This document shows, piece after piece, positions 21,881 to 35,000 of a DNA stretch of 64,000 nucleotides. Within the stretch, counting starts at the first letter, position 1. Each line of letters begins with the position of its first letter. A model generated the notes under the pieces. That model was not told where the DNA came from. It saw only the letters and a program-made list of their open reading frames with translations, and did not search any database. Position numbers and translations under genes: made by a program. The stretch lies in assembly GCA_902806575.1 (NCBI GenBank), contig CADCXD010000001.1:4278001-4342000 (forward strand), in the 5' to 3' direction. The stretch comes from Jackrogersella multiformis. Its lineage: Eukaryota; Ascomycota; Sordariomycetes; Xylariales; Hypoxylaceae.

Positions 21881-22624
21881 GAGCCCCTCGCCATCAGCAC
21901 CGTGCTGCTCAAGATCGTCTTCCCGTGGTAGACGCAGCTGAAGCCGTAACCGAGACTATACTACCTGTAACCGGGCCGGGGCAAGAGAAGCCGCGTGGCT
22001 GCTTTCGAGCTTCGGTGGGGATAAAAGGGGCGGTTGGTTTTTCGAGTGTCTTGCGGATTCCCGGGTGGGTATATAGAAGGCGTTGTTGGGTTTTGCTAGA
22101 AGGGCCGCGTGTCAGTATTGTATTCCTCGAACTTGAACAGAAGCATGGATTAGAGACATGATTCTATCCCAATGGACAAGATGCCTTTGTGGTGTCGGTC
22201 GTTAATCAGACATGCGGCCATTGGACTGAATGATTGTAGAAATGCTGACTGGGTACCTACCAGTGTGAAAAGGGGCTAAGTGAGTAGGCATCGATGTTGA
22301 ATGTCGTCCCGTGAGGTATTTATAATTGACTAACTAGGCACAATTATAAGCAGCAACCCGATCTTATTCTCCAGACACTTTTTCGCTCCACGGACATTTC
22401 AAATAAAACTTCCTTGTTAGCAAATGGATACTGCGTATATTAGACTCGTCTTTCGTAATCGAACGGTTGAACCCTATATATCCCGATGACCACATTACCC
22501 AACGGATGAAATGCTATGCTATTATGCTAACTAATAATACACTCATTGCGAGTACCTATGCACATACATACTAAGTATGCAGGAATCGTCAAAATGATTA
22601 CAACGTCCTCCAAATACCTACTAA
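21881..22624. other. Spacer between convergent genes
   Basis: It holds the protein-like continuation of the upstream gene to about 21947 and then the 3' regions of that gene and of AVT1. The frame at 21316-22161 runs in a different frame through the GC-rich gene and is its shadow. Nothing else is supported. Confidence 0.45.
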
Positions 22625-25052
22625 TCAGTTTGCCCCGATAAGACTTCTAGGCATGAAGGCCCACACGGTTCCGACGATGGAGAGGACTAGAGATATAAGC
22701 ATGATAGTCCAGGTGAAGATGCGCTCGCGCACTGTAAGCTCGTGTCCGAATAGCTTTAGATAAAATGCTAGAGGAAGTCTAGAAAGCCATCAGCCGCTGT
22801 ATCTCCCAAAAGAGGATCCGAACAGAGGGTCCGAGCATAAGGGGAGTCTAGGACTTACGTGACACATATAGTGAAGCAGAGAGCGCTGCCCATAAATGCC
22901 ATTATAGTATCGAATGTCGGGAAAGCGATAGAAATCGCCAAAAACACAAAGAGAGTCAACACTCGGATGAGAGCTTTTAGCACCCCTCTCGAGGCGCTAG
23001 AAAGTCCGACCAAGGATGCTTCTTCAGCGACGACTTGCTGCCGAAGACCAAATAAGACTTCCAGTGTCGTAACGATTGGTTGAGAACTTAGAGGTATTTT
23101 CGTCAGGGGAATGATGGCGATGAACACCACAAGTAGGATATTCAAAATATTGGGGTAGCCCGCAGTTTGAAGGATATTCCCTGTGATCTCGTCACGAACA
23201 CCATCCCCAAACATGACAAGTCCTACGATGGCCACCGCAGAATCCACTATAAACTACAACTAGTTAGTCCTGTACGACATGTATCGGCCTAAGCTTCTCG
23301 AGACTCACAGTAAAGCCAAACGTGTATGTAACCGCCTGTCAAAAGTCAGTTCTAATCATTATCGAAAAAGGAATTACCGGATCTCATACCTCTTTGTAAC
23401 GGTATGAATGACGCATATCTCGATATATCTAGGAATTCATTAACTGTCTAGGTATTTTAACACTCTTTACTGACTGAAGGCAGCTTACGTTTGGAAACAC
23501 ACTATGTCCACCCCAAGGAGACATGAGTAACCCGAAGGATAGAGGCAACGTCAGCCAGTTAGCAGGGAAGAAATAGGTCACCGCAGGCTCTATGAGGGAC
23601 CCGGGTGCCTTCGTTTTCAATAAACCGTCGAGGATGACGATGAGTGCAACTGATCCACTTCATCAATATCTTGACGTTAGATGGATCAAAGGGGAGACTC
23701 ACTGCTTAGGGTTGAGACCACACCAACGAAGCTGGTAAACGATAGAAGAGAGAGCGGAGCGAATTGTAGGGGTATCAATATTACAGTGCAGACAACTTTC
23801 CACTCTGTGACGCTCAGGGTATCGGGAAATAGGAGTGATAAAGAGTCGGCAAAAAGCACGATAAGGGCCACACAAGCCGCAAGTAACTCGAGAGTGAAAA
23901 GGACCGCTGTCATAATGCGTGCTTTCCTACCGAAGGAAATATATGCTATATCGGAAAAGGTGATTATTGTAGGGTCGAGATCCATGCATTTTGCTAATAG
24001 TCTTGCTGTCCAGCTAGTCACTGCGGCGCATAATCCAAGGGTGATCAGTCCACATATCCAGCCGGCATACCTCAGGCCCAGAGGGAGACTCAGCAAGCCA
24101 ACCCCGATTAAGACACTAGCTTGAGTATTAGAAATGATCTCTTGTGGGCATAAGTTGAATCACTCACTTAGTAGAGTTCACAACCGTTTGCGGCAGAGTT
24201 GATTGGCCAGACACCTGTAATACGATTCTCCCTTCCTGTTCAACCTCTTTCACTAGAATGGGCGGACGTCCCCCATCGGGTACATTGCCACCGGATTCTT
24301 GCTGCTGGTGCCATAAGTCTGCGGCGTGAACCATGGAAGAATGGGTGGCCGCCGATTCAACAGTACCGTAGCTGCGAACGGACCCAAAGCTACCAATCAG
24401 AGGAGGAACGGCTAGATGTGGTGGTGTCGAGAATATCGAGGTGCTACGGAAAGAGCCAGACGCCGATGGCACTCTGTAGAGGTCATCACCAAACCGTTTT
24501 CGTTCGCCTTCATGACCTTCAGTTCGTGATGGAGATTGTCCAGCAGGCCCTGAGTCGTCGTGGTCGACATTTTCAAGAGCAGGCGCTTCTTCGAGATCTC
24601 TTCTCAGAAGAGATGTCCTGGGACCTTCCTCGATATCACGCCTTGCGTACGGACTAGGATCCACCGTCTGAATTGGCTCTTGATCAGGAGCAAATAGGAA
24701 TGACGGATGCTGGGGTATGATTTCCGGGAAGACGGCGGCTCGCTGCCAACTCCTACCAAAAGATCTGATACTGTTTACACCACCAAGATCGGTCAGTGCA
24801 GTAAGGCGATTCGTTACAGAAGATCTGCAGAAATCGATACAATTAGTCTACAGAGAAACGAATCGGCGTCGAAGCTGCAAACCTTCGTCCTATCTGATGC
24901 GGTCGGTTCCCATCGTTCCTATCGGTGTCCTGTTCACCCAATAGAGCCTGGTCCTCAGAGTAAGCGCCAATGGACGACGACAAACTATCGCTTCTACCAG
25001 GTGAGGCCCGGCGATGATACTCATCCCACGTCGTGGACTGCCTCGCAGTCAT
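22625..25052 (-). CDS. AVT1: Vacuolar amino acid transporter of the AVT1 type (AAAP family)
   Basis: Eight exons on the minus strand: 25052-24883, 24824-24168, 24115-23703, 23649-23489, 23428-23390, 23335-23309, 23253-22859 and 22778-22625, giving 671 residues. All junctions keep frame. AVT1 imports neutral amino acids into the vacuole with the proton gradient. A polar N-terminal tail of about 270 residues includes GGVNSIRSFGRSWQRAA, typical of the subfamily. The transporter core follows (NSTNVLIGVGLLSLPLGLRY, GWICGL, DLDPTIITFSDIAY, SPWGGHSVFPN, FGFTFIVDSAVAIVGLVMFG, PLTKIPLSSQPIV, MGSALCFTICVT), with about ten or eleven membrane segments. Exons 5 and 6 are tiny (39 and 27 bases). Intron 1 uses a GTTTGC donor and is the least certain junction. 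Confidence 0.9.
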
Positions 25053-27450
25053 GGTCCAAAGCTTTACTTGATGTAACTACGTTATAGGAAAGCCCCAACA
25101 GAGAATGGCAATTTGGTTGTCGCGAAGCAAATTTGCTCGAAAGAGGTTCACGACGTCAGATAGCGAGAAGGGCTAAAGACATAAGATATATGCAATTGAC
25201 TCGTGCTACTAGAACGTAGGGTAGGGCGAATCGAATAGAGAAGAGACACGGAGGAGATTAAAAGAGGTGTGAAATAATAAAATAAACACAAATAAAAGGT
25301 AACCCGGAAAATACTTGACAGGTGATGTTTAGAAATAGGTAGGCGCAATCGTGCTTCTATACCTTGGCGATGCAGCTACTGGGTAGCTATCTTTACTTCA
25401 ATCTGCTTGATAATGGTGGAGATGTTGAAGTCCTTTATATTAGCTTTATTAGACTGCCCCTAGTGGGCCGCTAATTTGTTAAGATATACTTGAGGATATC
25501 TATGGATACCAGGTAGGTACTCCGACGGCGTGGAGAATCGTCTCATAATTTGGCGACTTGCGCCTGCCAAGATCGGTCGAGATCTTGAACTAACTTTGTA
25601 GCTTTTGTGTAACTCATATCATCTAGGCTTCGGGGAAGTCGCCGCCGGACCTATCGTGACATCTCTATCATGCCTATTTCATTGGACAATGGGTTCGATG
25701 TGGAGAATACCTAGGTACCCGACATTCCTTTTCGAAAGGCTCGTGTGAGCAAGGCTGATAATGTCACACATATTACATACCTACCTACAATGTATGTTCC
25801 TTTCTGCAAGGGAAAATTTTTCGGTGTCCTGGTGATAGCCGTTGATTTTCCATTGCCGGATCTCAGTACGAACGGTTGGCGACGGACGTTGCTGAGAGCG
25901 CTTCTCGTCGGCATTAACTCGCGGAAGGTATTGTTACATGGCAGCATGGAAGAAAATAAAAGTAGATGCTGGAAATTGATGGATTCATGTCTGGGATTTA
26001 TGTATGGGGTATACCTATCCTGCAGTTAGGTTTTTCATTTTTAATAGAAATAAGATTGTAAGAAGTGAGTGACGTCATCATCAATACTGTATGGGGAATA
26101 ATAAAGGTTGGCAGATTTCGGCAGCCTCTCGGCCCTCTCCTCCATCTGCAAGTCAAGTCATGCGCCCTGGCGCCGCAACATCGAGACAAGGGCTTCATAT
26201 CCGAGCAACCGCTCGTAGCGGTGTATTCGTGATTGGCTGGTGACATTACCTGTACTAAAAAAGATAAATATTCAAGTCAGAATTGCCTTTTAAGGGGTAA
26301 TGTTCAATAGACTTTAGCATGTTACAATATTAGCTCTATCCAGAGATTCTCAAACAAACATTAGATTCATCAGCTATTACAACGCAAGGAAATACTTTCA
26401 ACATTAGCTCTCACAGGCGTGATGGGAACATTTGACAAAGTCTAACCCTGCCTGCCTGCCTACCTCAGGTATAATACGTGTAAACGCCTGGGTCGGTATT
26501 TGGTTTTAGGTCTCATAGGTCATCCTTTTTAATCATAGGGCTAAATGCCTAGAACCTATGATACCGATAAGAGTTCAAGTCCTGTTACCTTAGCCTACCT
26601 AGGCTGAGGTAAGTATCTAACAAATGAGTTGAGGCTCTAAGTGAGGTAGGCACCTATGTACCAAGGCTGTAAGGAAACAAGGAAAAAGAGCTGAAAGCTT
26701 CGTAATATGGATGTGAAAGCTCTGGTGTCTCTAATGTCTTGTTGGCTGGAATACCTAGCTTAAATTACTTACCTAGGTACCTAGGTAGATATGAAACTTA
26801 GAAATGCTTGCATGCAAAGAAGAAAATAGAAGAGACAACCTTGGGAGTGGAGGAATTCGAAAGTTAGAAAATTCCACATAGTGCGTTTTGCCCACGTATG
26901 CAGGTACAGTCAATGTCTGATTGCGTAGCAGGTTGTCTGCCTGTCGATAACTTATCAGTTAGTAAGCTCTGGGTTGCCAGGCTGCCAGGCTGCAAGGTGC
27001 GATTCGCAAGCAAATGGAGTGCAGGTGGAATCTGGCTTGTTAGGTTAGGTAGGAGGTACCTATCTTAGGTACCTACCTCCTAGGTAGGCTGTGGAAGTCA
27101 TTGGAAGGTGTGGCGGGCACAGTGGTTAGGCCACTTGGTCCGAGCTCCTTCCACCTCTCTCGTCATCAGCAGCTCAAACACTAGGACCGTAAGAGCAACC
27201 AAACTCCGAACTTCAACAACTTCCTCCCACATTTTCACCATCTCTCTTCAGTCGTTCCGTAATCTTTTCAACCTCGTATCATCTAAAGTCACTGCGAGGG
27301 ATACATGATCATTTACGACTTTTCTTTAAATCTCCCATAATCTCTCATAGCCAACCTTCATTTCTGTGCCGGTGTTCGCACAACTTCCACCAAACCCACC
27401 AAATCCATTGATATCGACCTTCAACAAACAGCATCCGCACAGCAAACACC
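25053..27450. other. Divergent intergenic region between AVT1 and CDC48
   Basis: About 2.4 kb between two start codons. The last 300 bases before CDC48 are pyrimidine-rich and likely its leader. Palindromes cluster near 26598, 26770-26785 and 27045-27090, the last with alternating GGTACCT/AGGTACC arms. Open frames here look non-coding. Confidence 0.45.
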
Positions 27451-30233
27451 ATGGCGCCCGATCCTGAACACAAGAAGAAGGTCAACTTGGCGTAAGTTTC
27501 ACCATGCTATCAAACTATCCCCTCGTCGATTAGGATCCGAACTGACATATTTATAGCGACGTCTCCGGCGCCGAGCACAAGGAAGTAGTACGATAACCTA
27601 CCAGCTACCAGCTACCTTCACGCCCCACGATGGATTTAAAACTAACAACCGTTTTTTAGGAAAACGATGTCTCGACAGCTATTCTGAAGAAGAAGAAGAA
27701 GCCGAACCAGTTGATGTATGTACTACCTTTTCTCCTTGCAATTCAGGCTTGCATTCGCTAACTAATTTACGCAGGGTCACCGATGCCATCAATGATGATA
27801 ACTCTATCATCGCGCTCTCAAATAACACTATGGAGCAGCTTCAGCTGTTCCGAGGTGACACTGTCCTCGTCCGAGGCAAGAAACGAAAGGATACCGTCCT
27901 GATTGTGCTCGCCGATGACGAGCTCGATGACGGTAGTGCCCGACTAAACCGAGTCGTTCGTCACAACCTACGGGTCAAGCATGGCGATGTTGTCACCATC
28001 CACGCATGCCCAGACATCAAATATGTATGTTATTTCCCCCAGCTGGTCAAACGCCAATTAGGTCAACTTCCCACTAATACCACCAACAGGCCAAGCGCAT
28101 TGCGGTACTCCCCATCGCCGATACCGTCGAGGGGTTGACTGGTTCGCTTTTTGATGTCTTCCTCGCCCCATACTTCCGGGAAGCATACCGACCTGTCCGC
28201 CAGGGTGACCTTTTCATCGTCCGAGGTGGCATGAGACAGGTGGAGTTCAAGGTTGTTGAGGTTGATCCTCCGGAGTACGGCATCGTTGCACAAGATACCG
28301 TGATTCACTGCGAGGGTGAACCTATCCAACGTGAAGAGGAGGAGAATAACCTTAATGAAGTTGGCTACGATGATATCGGTGGCTGCCGCAAACAGATGGC
28401 CCAGATCCGAGAGATGGTTGAACTGCCCCTACGCCACCCCCAACTGTTCAAGTCCATCGGCATCAAGCCCCCTCGTGGTGTCTTGCTGTATGGTCCTCCT
28501 GGTACCGGTAAAACCTTGATGGCCCGTGCTGTTGCCAACGAGACCGGTGCCTTTTTCTTCTTGATCAATGGTCCCGAGATCATGTCCAAGATGGCCGGTG
28601 AATCCGAGTCGAATCTTCGAAAGGCGTTTGAAGAGGCCGAGAAGAACTCGCCCGCCATCATCTTCATTGACGAAATCGACTCTATCGCTCCCAAGCGAGA
28701 TAAGACGAACGGCGAGGTCGAGCGACGTGTTGTCTCTCAGCTACTGACTCTCATGGATGGCATGAAGGCCCGATCTAACGTTGTTGTCATGGCGGCCACC
28801 AATCGCCCTAACTCTATCGACCCTGCGTTGCGACGTTTCGGTCGTTTCGATCGCGAGGTTGATATCGGCATTCCTGACCCTACTGGCCGTCTTGAGATTC
28901 TCCAGATCCACACGAAGAACATGAAGCTCGGTGACGATGTTGATCTTGAGCAAATTGCCGCCGAGACTCACGGTTACGTGGGTTCCGATGTTGCTGCTCT
29001 TTGTTCGGAGGCTGCTATGCAGCAGATCCGCGAGAAGATGGATCTCATCGACCTCGACGAGGATACCATCGATGCCGAAGTTCTGGACTCGCTAGGTGTC
29101 ACGATGGAGAACTTCAGATTTGCACTTGGCGTCTCGAACCCGTCTGCCCTTCGTGAAGTAGCTGTTGTCGAAGTTCCCAACGTCCGCTGGGAAGATATTG
29201 GAGGCTTGGAGGAGGTCAAGCAGGATCTCAAGGAGAGCGTCCAATACCCGGTCGACCATCCCGAGAAGTTCCTCAAGTTTGGCCTGTCTCCGTCACGTGG
29301 TGTTCTATTCTACGGCCCGCCCGGTACGGGTAAAACGATGTTGGCCAAGGCTGTTGCGAACGAATGTGCAGCCAACTTCATCTCCGTGAAGGGTCCCGAG
29401 CTGCTGAGTATGTGGTTTGGTGAATCTGAAAGCAACATCCGAGACATTTTTGACAAGGCTCGCGCGGCTGCCCCTTGTGTGGTCTTCTTGGACGAGCTGG
29501 ATTCAATTGCCAAGGCCCGTGGTGGATCTGTCGGCGATGCCGGTGGTGCCTCGGATCGTGTCGTTAACCAGCTTTTGACGGGTAAGTTTTCCCCCGGAGC
29601 TCACAGTAGACTTTGCACTGCTAACGTTACTCAATAGAAATGGATGGTATGACTTCAAAGAAGAACGTCTTCGTCATTGGAGCTACGAACAGACCTGAGC
29701 AGTTAGATCCGGCTCTGTGCCGTCCAGGCCGTCTCGACTCACTGATCTATGTACCATTGCCCGACGAGGCTGGTCGTCTCAGCATCCTTAAGGCCCAACT
29801 TCGCAAGACGCCCGTTGCCAACGATGTTGATATCAACTTCATCGCATCCAAGACACACGGCTTCTCTGGTGCCGATCTTGGCTTCATCACTCAACGAGCT
29901 GTCAAGATTGCCATCAAGGAATCTATCACCCTCGACATTGAGCGTCAACGCGCTCGCGAGGCCGAGGGTGCCGGCGACATGGATGTAGACGAGGAGGTTG
30001 AGGACCCTGTTCCTGAGCTGACCAAACGTCACTTCGAGGAGGCAATGCAAATGGCCCGAAGATCCGTCAACGACGTGGAGATTCGTCGATACGAAGCTTT
30101 TGCGCAGCAAATGAAGAACGCTGGCCCTGGTGCCTTCTTCCAATTCCCTGCCGCCGGAGCCAGTGCTGATGCTACCTCTGGCAATGACAACAACTTCGGT
30201 CAAGCAGGTGACGATGACGGTCTATACGACTAA
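27451..30233 (+). CDS. CDC48: AAA+ ATPase Cdc48 / p97
   Basis: Six exons: 27451-27491, 27557-27587, 27660-27715, 27775-28024, 28090-29581 and 29638-30233, giving 821 residues. Cdc48 is a hexameric segregase that unfolds ubiquitinated clients in ERAD, proteasomal degradation and mitosis with Ufd1-Npl4 and other cofactors. The N-domain (IIALSNNTMEQLQLFRGDTV) is followed by D1 with Walker A GPPGTGKT near 261-268 and Walker B IIFIDEID near 315-322. D2 carries a second GPPGTGKT and VVFLDELD. The tail DDDGLYD ends in the conserved cofactor-binding Leu-Tyr motif. Four introns crowd the first 130 codons and one splits the D2 core at LLT/EMDGM. Length is as expected. Confidence 0.97.
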
Positions 30234-31351
30234 GTCTCGTCTATCGAGCTCAATGGCCTAACAGCACAGCCCTTGTAACCCTATTCTGATTGAACGCCTC
30301 AACGTAATTGACAACAACACCATCTGCTACTTAGGACGTAGGTTTGATTCCGACGTCCTACTTCGTTGTGGTTTGTGAGAGGGATTTGCATTTATGATAG
30401 ACTCGAGGCTACCAGATGCTAGGTACAAGTTAAGGCTGATTTTCCTTGCACGATGGCAGATACGGCCTTTTGACACACGAAGGTGTTTCTATCCTAATCA
30501 GGATGAGATGTGGTGGCCACATGACATAGTGCACTACGGTAAACAAATTAGTTTACGATAGATTCATAAATTGACTTTGTTTTGCCCCAATTAGTTTTCA
30601 TCTGGTCTTCACTGTTCCTAGACCTGCTCGTAGCACAACTTAGTCGTATTCGCACGAAAGAATACGATGCGCATAGCAGCGCCGTACTAACAAAGTCCCC
30701 ACGATACAATCATTCGCAATCAGGTACTTAGCATAAATCATCCAAAACTGAACATTGTAGTAATCATCGTGATCATTAGGCGTGATGCCCGGTAGAGTGT
30801 TAGGCTACTATTGTGTGGTATACCGAGGTATACTGACATGTCTGATTCATAATGGTCGAATGATAAATTTTCATTGCTGGGGATCAGAGGGAAAGAAGAA
30901 AATTAAATAAAACGCTGCCGCAGATGCCTTCCTGTCTGCGCTCGTAAAATCAAATCAAAATCCGGGTTGCTAACGCCAATGCTCCCCCTTGTCCGCCTCC
31001 CTTTATGCCAATTCTGGAAATACGCAGGATGGTGTGTGGTGTTTGTGTATGTATGCGTGTGGGTGTGGTGGTGTGTAGATGTCAACAGAATCGAAGTGTA
31101 CTTCCTCACCTCCCCCTGAGGCTCTAGTAGTAGTAGCAGTAGTATCGTGTGCTCCGCCCGTCATCATGTATTGTTATGTGTACATAAAGCAAAACAAAGC
31201 CCTAGCTATGGTCCGTAAATCATTTTTTTTTCGTGGTCGTGGGTGGTACTGGTACTATAGGCACAGTGCGTATGTTGCGGGTATGGTGTTCGTCGGTTCT
31301 CTCTCTCTGCTCGACGACGGTCCGATGGATCGTGCGTGCGTGCTTCGACTC
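30234..31351. other. Spacer between CDC48 and the Asn-rich gene
   Basis: The region holds the CDC48 3' end and the 3' end of the convergent minus-strand gene. A GT-rich microsatellite-like stretch lies at about 31030-31080 and GTA-type triplets near 31125-31145. No gene is supported. Confidence 0.5.
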
Positions 31352-32086
31352 CTAGCCCGCGGACGAGCTGTCGTCGATCTCGCACACGGCCTCGAGGCTG
31401 TCCCGCGTCACCTTGAGCACGGCGTCGACGACGGCCTGCGGCACGGCTAGGCTGCCGTCGGTGCCGCCGCCGCCGCCGCCGCTTCCGTTCACGGTGCTGC
31501 CGTTGACGCTGCCGGACTTGCTGTTGCCGTTCGTGGCCCCGTTGACCTCGCTCCCGTTCGTGCTGCCGCCGCCGTTGCTGGTACCGTTGCTGTTGTTGTT
31601 GTTGTTGTTGTTGTTGGCGGCCGCGGCGCCGTTGCCCTCGGAGGAGAAGGAGGCGGAGGAGGCGGACAGGGTGTCGTGCCGCACGTCCTCGAGCACGCGG
31701 CGCACCAGCGCGGGGAACGTCGTCACGTCGCCGGACCGCAGCAGCGCCAGCGCGTGCGTCTGCACCGCCGACGGCCAGTTGGAGTGGTGCGCGTTGAGGG
31801 AGTGGAGCAGGTTCTCTTGGATCCTAGAGGGGGGCGGCGGGACGGCGTTAGTTGGAGGGTTCGCACGGTTGCTTTCTTTCTTTCGTTCGGGGGTGGAGAG
31901 GTGCTGGAGGGGAGGGCAGAGGAGTGGGGAGAGGAGGAGGAGGAGGGGAGGGACTTACTTGTTGACGTGCCCTTCTCTAATGAGCAGCATGTTGATCTGA
32001 GATCGCAGATCCGGGTCCTGCGTCGCGGGCGTGTAGGCGGCGGCCGAGGGCGGCACCTTGACGGGCGTCTGGGGCGGGTGTGACAT
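31352..32086 (-). CDS. Conserved-looking fungal protein with Asn/Gly-rich insert, function unknown
   Basis: Exons on the minus strand are 32086-31959 and 31823-31352, giving 199 residues. The first exon starts MSHPPQTPVKVPPSAAAYTP and runs through DPDLRSQINMLLIREGHVNK. The second continues IQENLLHSLNAHHSNWPSA and LALLRSGDVTTFPALVRRVLEDVR, an all-alpha-looking block. A low-complexity middle rich in Asn, Gly and Ser (including a run of Asn) is followed by a conserved-looking end, VPQAVVDAVLKVTRDSLEAVCEIDD. The pattern of conserved ends and variable centre resembles uncharacterised Pezizomycotina proteins. I cannot assign a function. G+C is high in the second exon. Confidence 0.75.
31430..31625 (-). 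repeat. Coding low-complexity tract (poly-Asn and Asn-Gly repeats)
   Basis: Within the unknown gene, GTT triplets on the plus strand (about 31591-31616) code for eight Asn in a row on the minus strand, followed by repeated N-G-S/T-N-G units and six Gly. Such tracts expand and contract easily. Confidence 0.8.
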
Positions 32087-35000
32087 TGCGGACGCTGGTG
32101 CGGGATGGTAGGTAAGGCGGAGGAGGGTGTGGTAAGGTAGGAAGGATAGGATAGGGTAGGATAGAGGGTTCTGTCCCCCTCCTCTGACGCGGATTTTCTA
32201 GCCGCTTTCTCTTTGCCTTCGGGAAGACGAGAGCTTCGGAAGTGGTAGAGGTCGCTCGGATGTTTGGGAATACGAGGCAGGCCCCGAAACTAGTGGCGGT
32301 TTCAATTCGGTGGAATGTTCAGGGTTCGGAGGCGCAGCAGCGGTGGAAAGGCGACGTATGGTGGGTAGCGGTGGGAGTAGGTATGTAGGTTTATCTTTTC
32401 CCGTTATTTTTCTTCCTATGACCTGCCGATGTCTTGCAGGCCACTAGACGAGCGCAATTCCTCGAGCGACGGAGCAGGGTACGCGAACAATTCGCGGCGC
32501 GGGATTACCTACCAGGTCGGATTGGAGAGCTGGGAGAGTTACCAATGGCGAGGCTGATAATTAGCCGGAAAGTTTGCCAGGACAAGGCTGAACGAGATAC
32601 ACTAGCGCAGAGCTTCGCAATAAGTGGGTACCTAGGTAACTTAAAGGTCGGAAGATTGTGGGGCTCAAAACAGGTACTTATCCTTATCGTGCTAATCTAA
32701 GCGCCTAGGCAAATGGTCAAAGCTCTGGGCTGCTACTATCCGCGCCAGGGTAGGTTTAGGCTGGTGGGTCCAGTTAATAAGGTTCGATGGAATACATGTG
32801 GCTGGTGCATCGACAATAGGAGGCTAGGGATAACCATAGATCTGCCCCTCCTCTTTTACCGAGCCCCTGACTTTATATAGCACCTTGGGTAAATCCGATA
32901 GACTTCTTAATCTCTTTAATATTTAACTTCTTACTTAGGTAGGTATGTAATAAGGAAGCATCACATGAATAGCAATATGCTTCATAGCTACAGATCTGTA
33001 CTTAGGTATATAATATGGATATAATTCCAGGCTTTACGAATAATACTAGGCAGGCAATCCGTCTTTAGTTAACGCCGATATATAAATCTCATGTCATTTT
33101 ATATACATCTCTCCTCGAATGTTCGTATGGTTACAATGCCATATTCTTCGGCATAACCCATGCAGCGATATTTGTGGGAAACTCTATAATCTTCATCTCC
33201 ATCCCATTAATAAAGATCCCCGGGGTCCTTGCTGGGAAAATGTCGATCATTGTGTATATGTCTTAAGCTCTCCAATCTACCTAGGTATAAGACAAAGTGC
33301 ATCATCGTCGTGACACTCGCAAACTGCGGCGATGACTCACTGGAAGAAGCTGTATTTGTTGCTGGCTTCGAGGCTGAGAAAGTCTTAAGGCAACATTTTG
33401 CGAGAGATGGCTGGCTGGGTGTTAAGGTATTTGATATTTGATGGCATGAGACCTCTAAAGGCTTCAAGATGAAAATCGATACTTAATTTTAATAGGGTCA
33501 ATTCTCTGTAATACCTATTTATTTAGGCATGTACACAATCAGATTGTCTAAGTAGTTAAGAGTATACTCATTCTTGTTTTTGAGCCTATAAAGTAAGACT
33601 GAGGATAGCTCTTCAAACACTATATAAAGCCGATGTCATGCCAAGTAGTATACCTGCCTAGGTACCTATATTGGTATCTCATTAATACTGTCTTTGATGA
33701 CCTCAACTTCTATTAATAGTATATCCCACGGGAATGACACAATTTTTGGAATCAATCGTTTTAGCATTACCAAAAAATCTACAGCAATGCGACGCTATAA
33801 AACGTCAGGCAGGTAAGCATCTTGAAATGAACTCGACCATGTATTAAGCATCTAGTTTATCTAGATTGCCATCTATGACTGTTACTATTATGTACCTTAG
33901 GTACCTAGCCTAGGGTAGTAAATCTTCCCACGGCAGTTGTTAACACGAATCGTTTGCTTCTGGGGCCCCAGACTCTAGACTCCAGACTCCAGACTCCGGA
34001 TGATAACTGCATAGAGGTCGAGTCGGTGAATCCCAAATGCAAACATCGCCATTACTCATAGCCCAACTCGAATTGCTGACAAGCCAAGAAGTGTGAAGTG
34101 TGTTCGGGGTATATCCTCAATTTCGCACTTGTAAGGAGAGAGACACCTCTACACCGACTGTTAGGTACTTCACTTTTCTACTATATGCTGCAGTGTAAGG
34201 ATTCTTGCATTCTACTCGGTCTGCGGGCAACGAATCAGAGTTAGCCGGATCAGCCGCGACCTCGATGTTATTCGCTAATCTTGCTTGAGCTTTCTTACCG
34301 TGGTCGCGCTAAGGGGCCCATTTCCCTGGCCAGCTCAAATGACCGATTCTTTGCAGCGTTGGGCTCTTTCCCCGTAATGTGATATATGATATACCGCATC
34401 TACCTAACCTGGTCGGGATGACGATGTTGTGATGCGGGCAGCAATAACAACACGAGGCCTGATGATGACTTCGAAGCTAGAAAAGTCGGTCTGAATTAAG
34501 ACACCTGGCGATGGCGGTTACAGTGAGATGGATTTCCGGGGTAGCTCGAAGACTATTGGTCGTGAAATTAGGCTTCTCGCAGCCCCGTTGCTTGCCGTGA
34601 TCTGCATTAGCTCCTTAGTGTATCCGTTCTACTGTTGTTCACAACAACCTTAGAACTGTTAGCAGGTATAGTGGCTTTCTCGTCCAAGACACACATTCCG
34701 GCTGAGAAACTCGACGTAGGTAGGTACGTACGTTATATTGCCCGTCTAGTCCGACTGGGGCCGCTTACTCTCGACGCTGAGAGGCTTGTTGACCGTTTCG
34801 CCTACCCTTCGCCTTGCATAGATATCTTTTCATTTTTTTTTTTTGGAGCTCGCTTCGACATACTAAGTGAGAGTCCCCGATGCTCGACCCGCTTGATTGG
34901 CGTCCGTTTTAAAAGGCTGCCCACGGATTAAAGTACCGGCTAACGGCGCCTAGTAACAGCATCATCTCTGTTCCACGTTTCGCCCCGGACTCCTATCTTA

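Noticed and set aside
21316..22161. 281-codon frame over the small membrane-protein gene
   Set aside because: Arg/Ala/Pro-rich composition typical of an alternate frame of GC-rich coding DNA; the other frame has membrane helices and a Cys cluster.
27108..27160. Possible tRNA: GGCACAGTGGTTAGG resembles an A-box and GGTCCGAGCTCC a B-box
   Set aside because: The two boxes are only a few bases apart, so no anticodon arm can fit.
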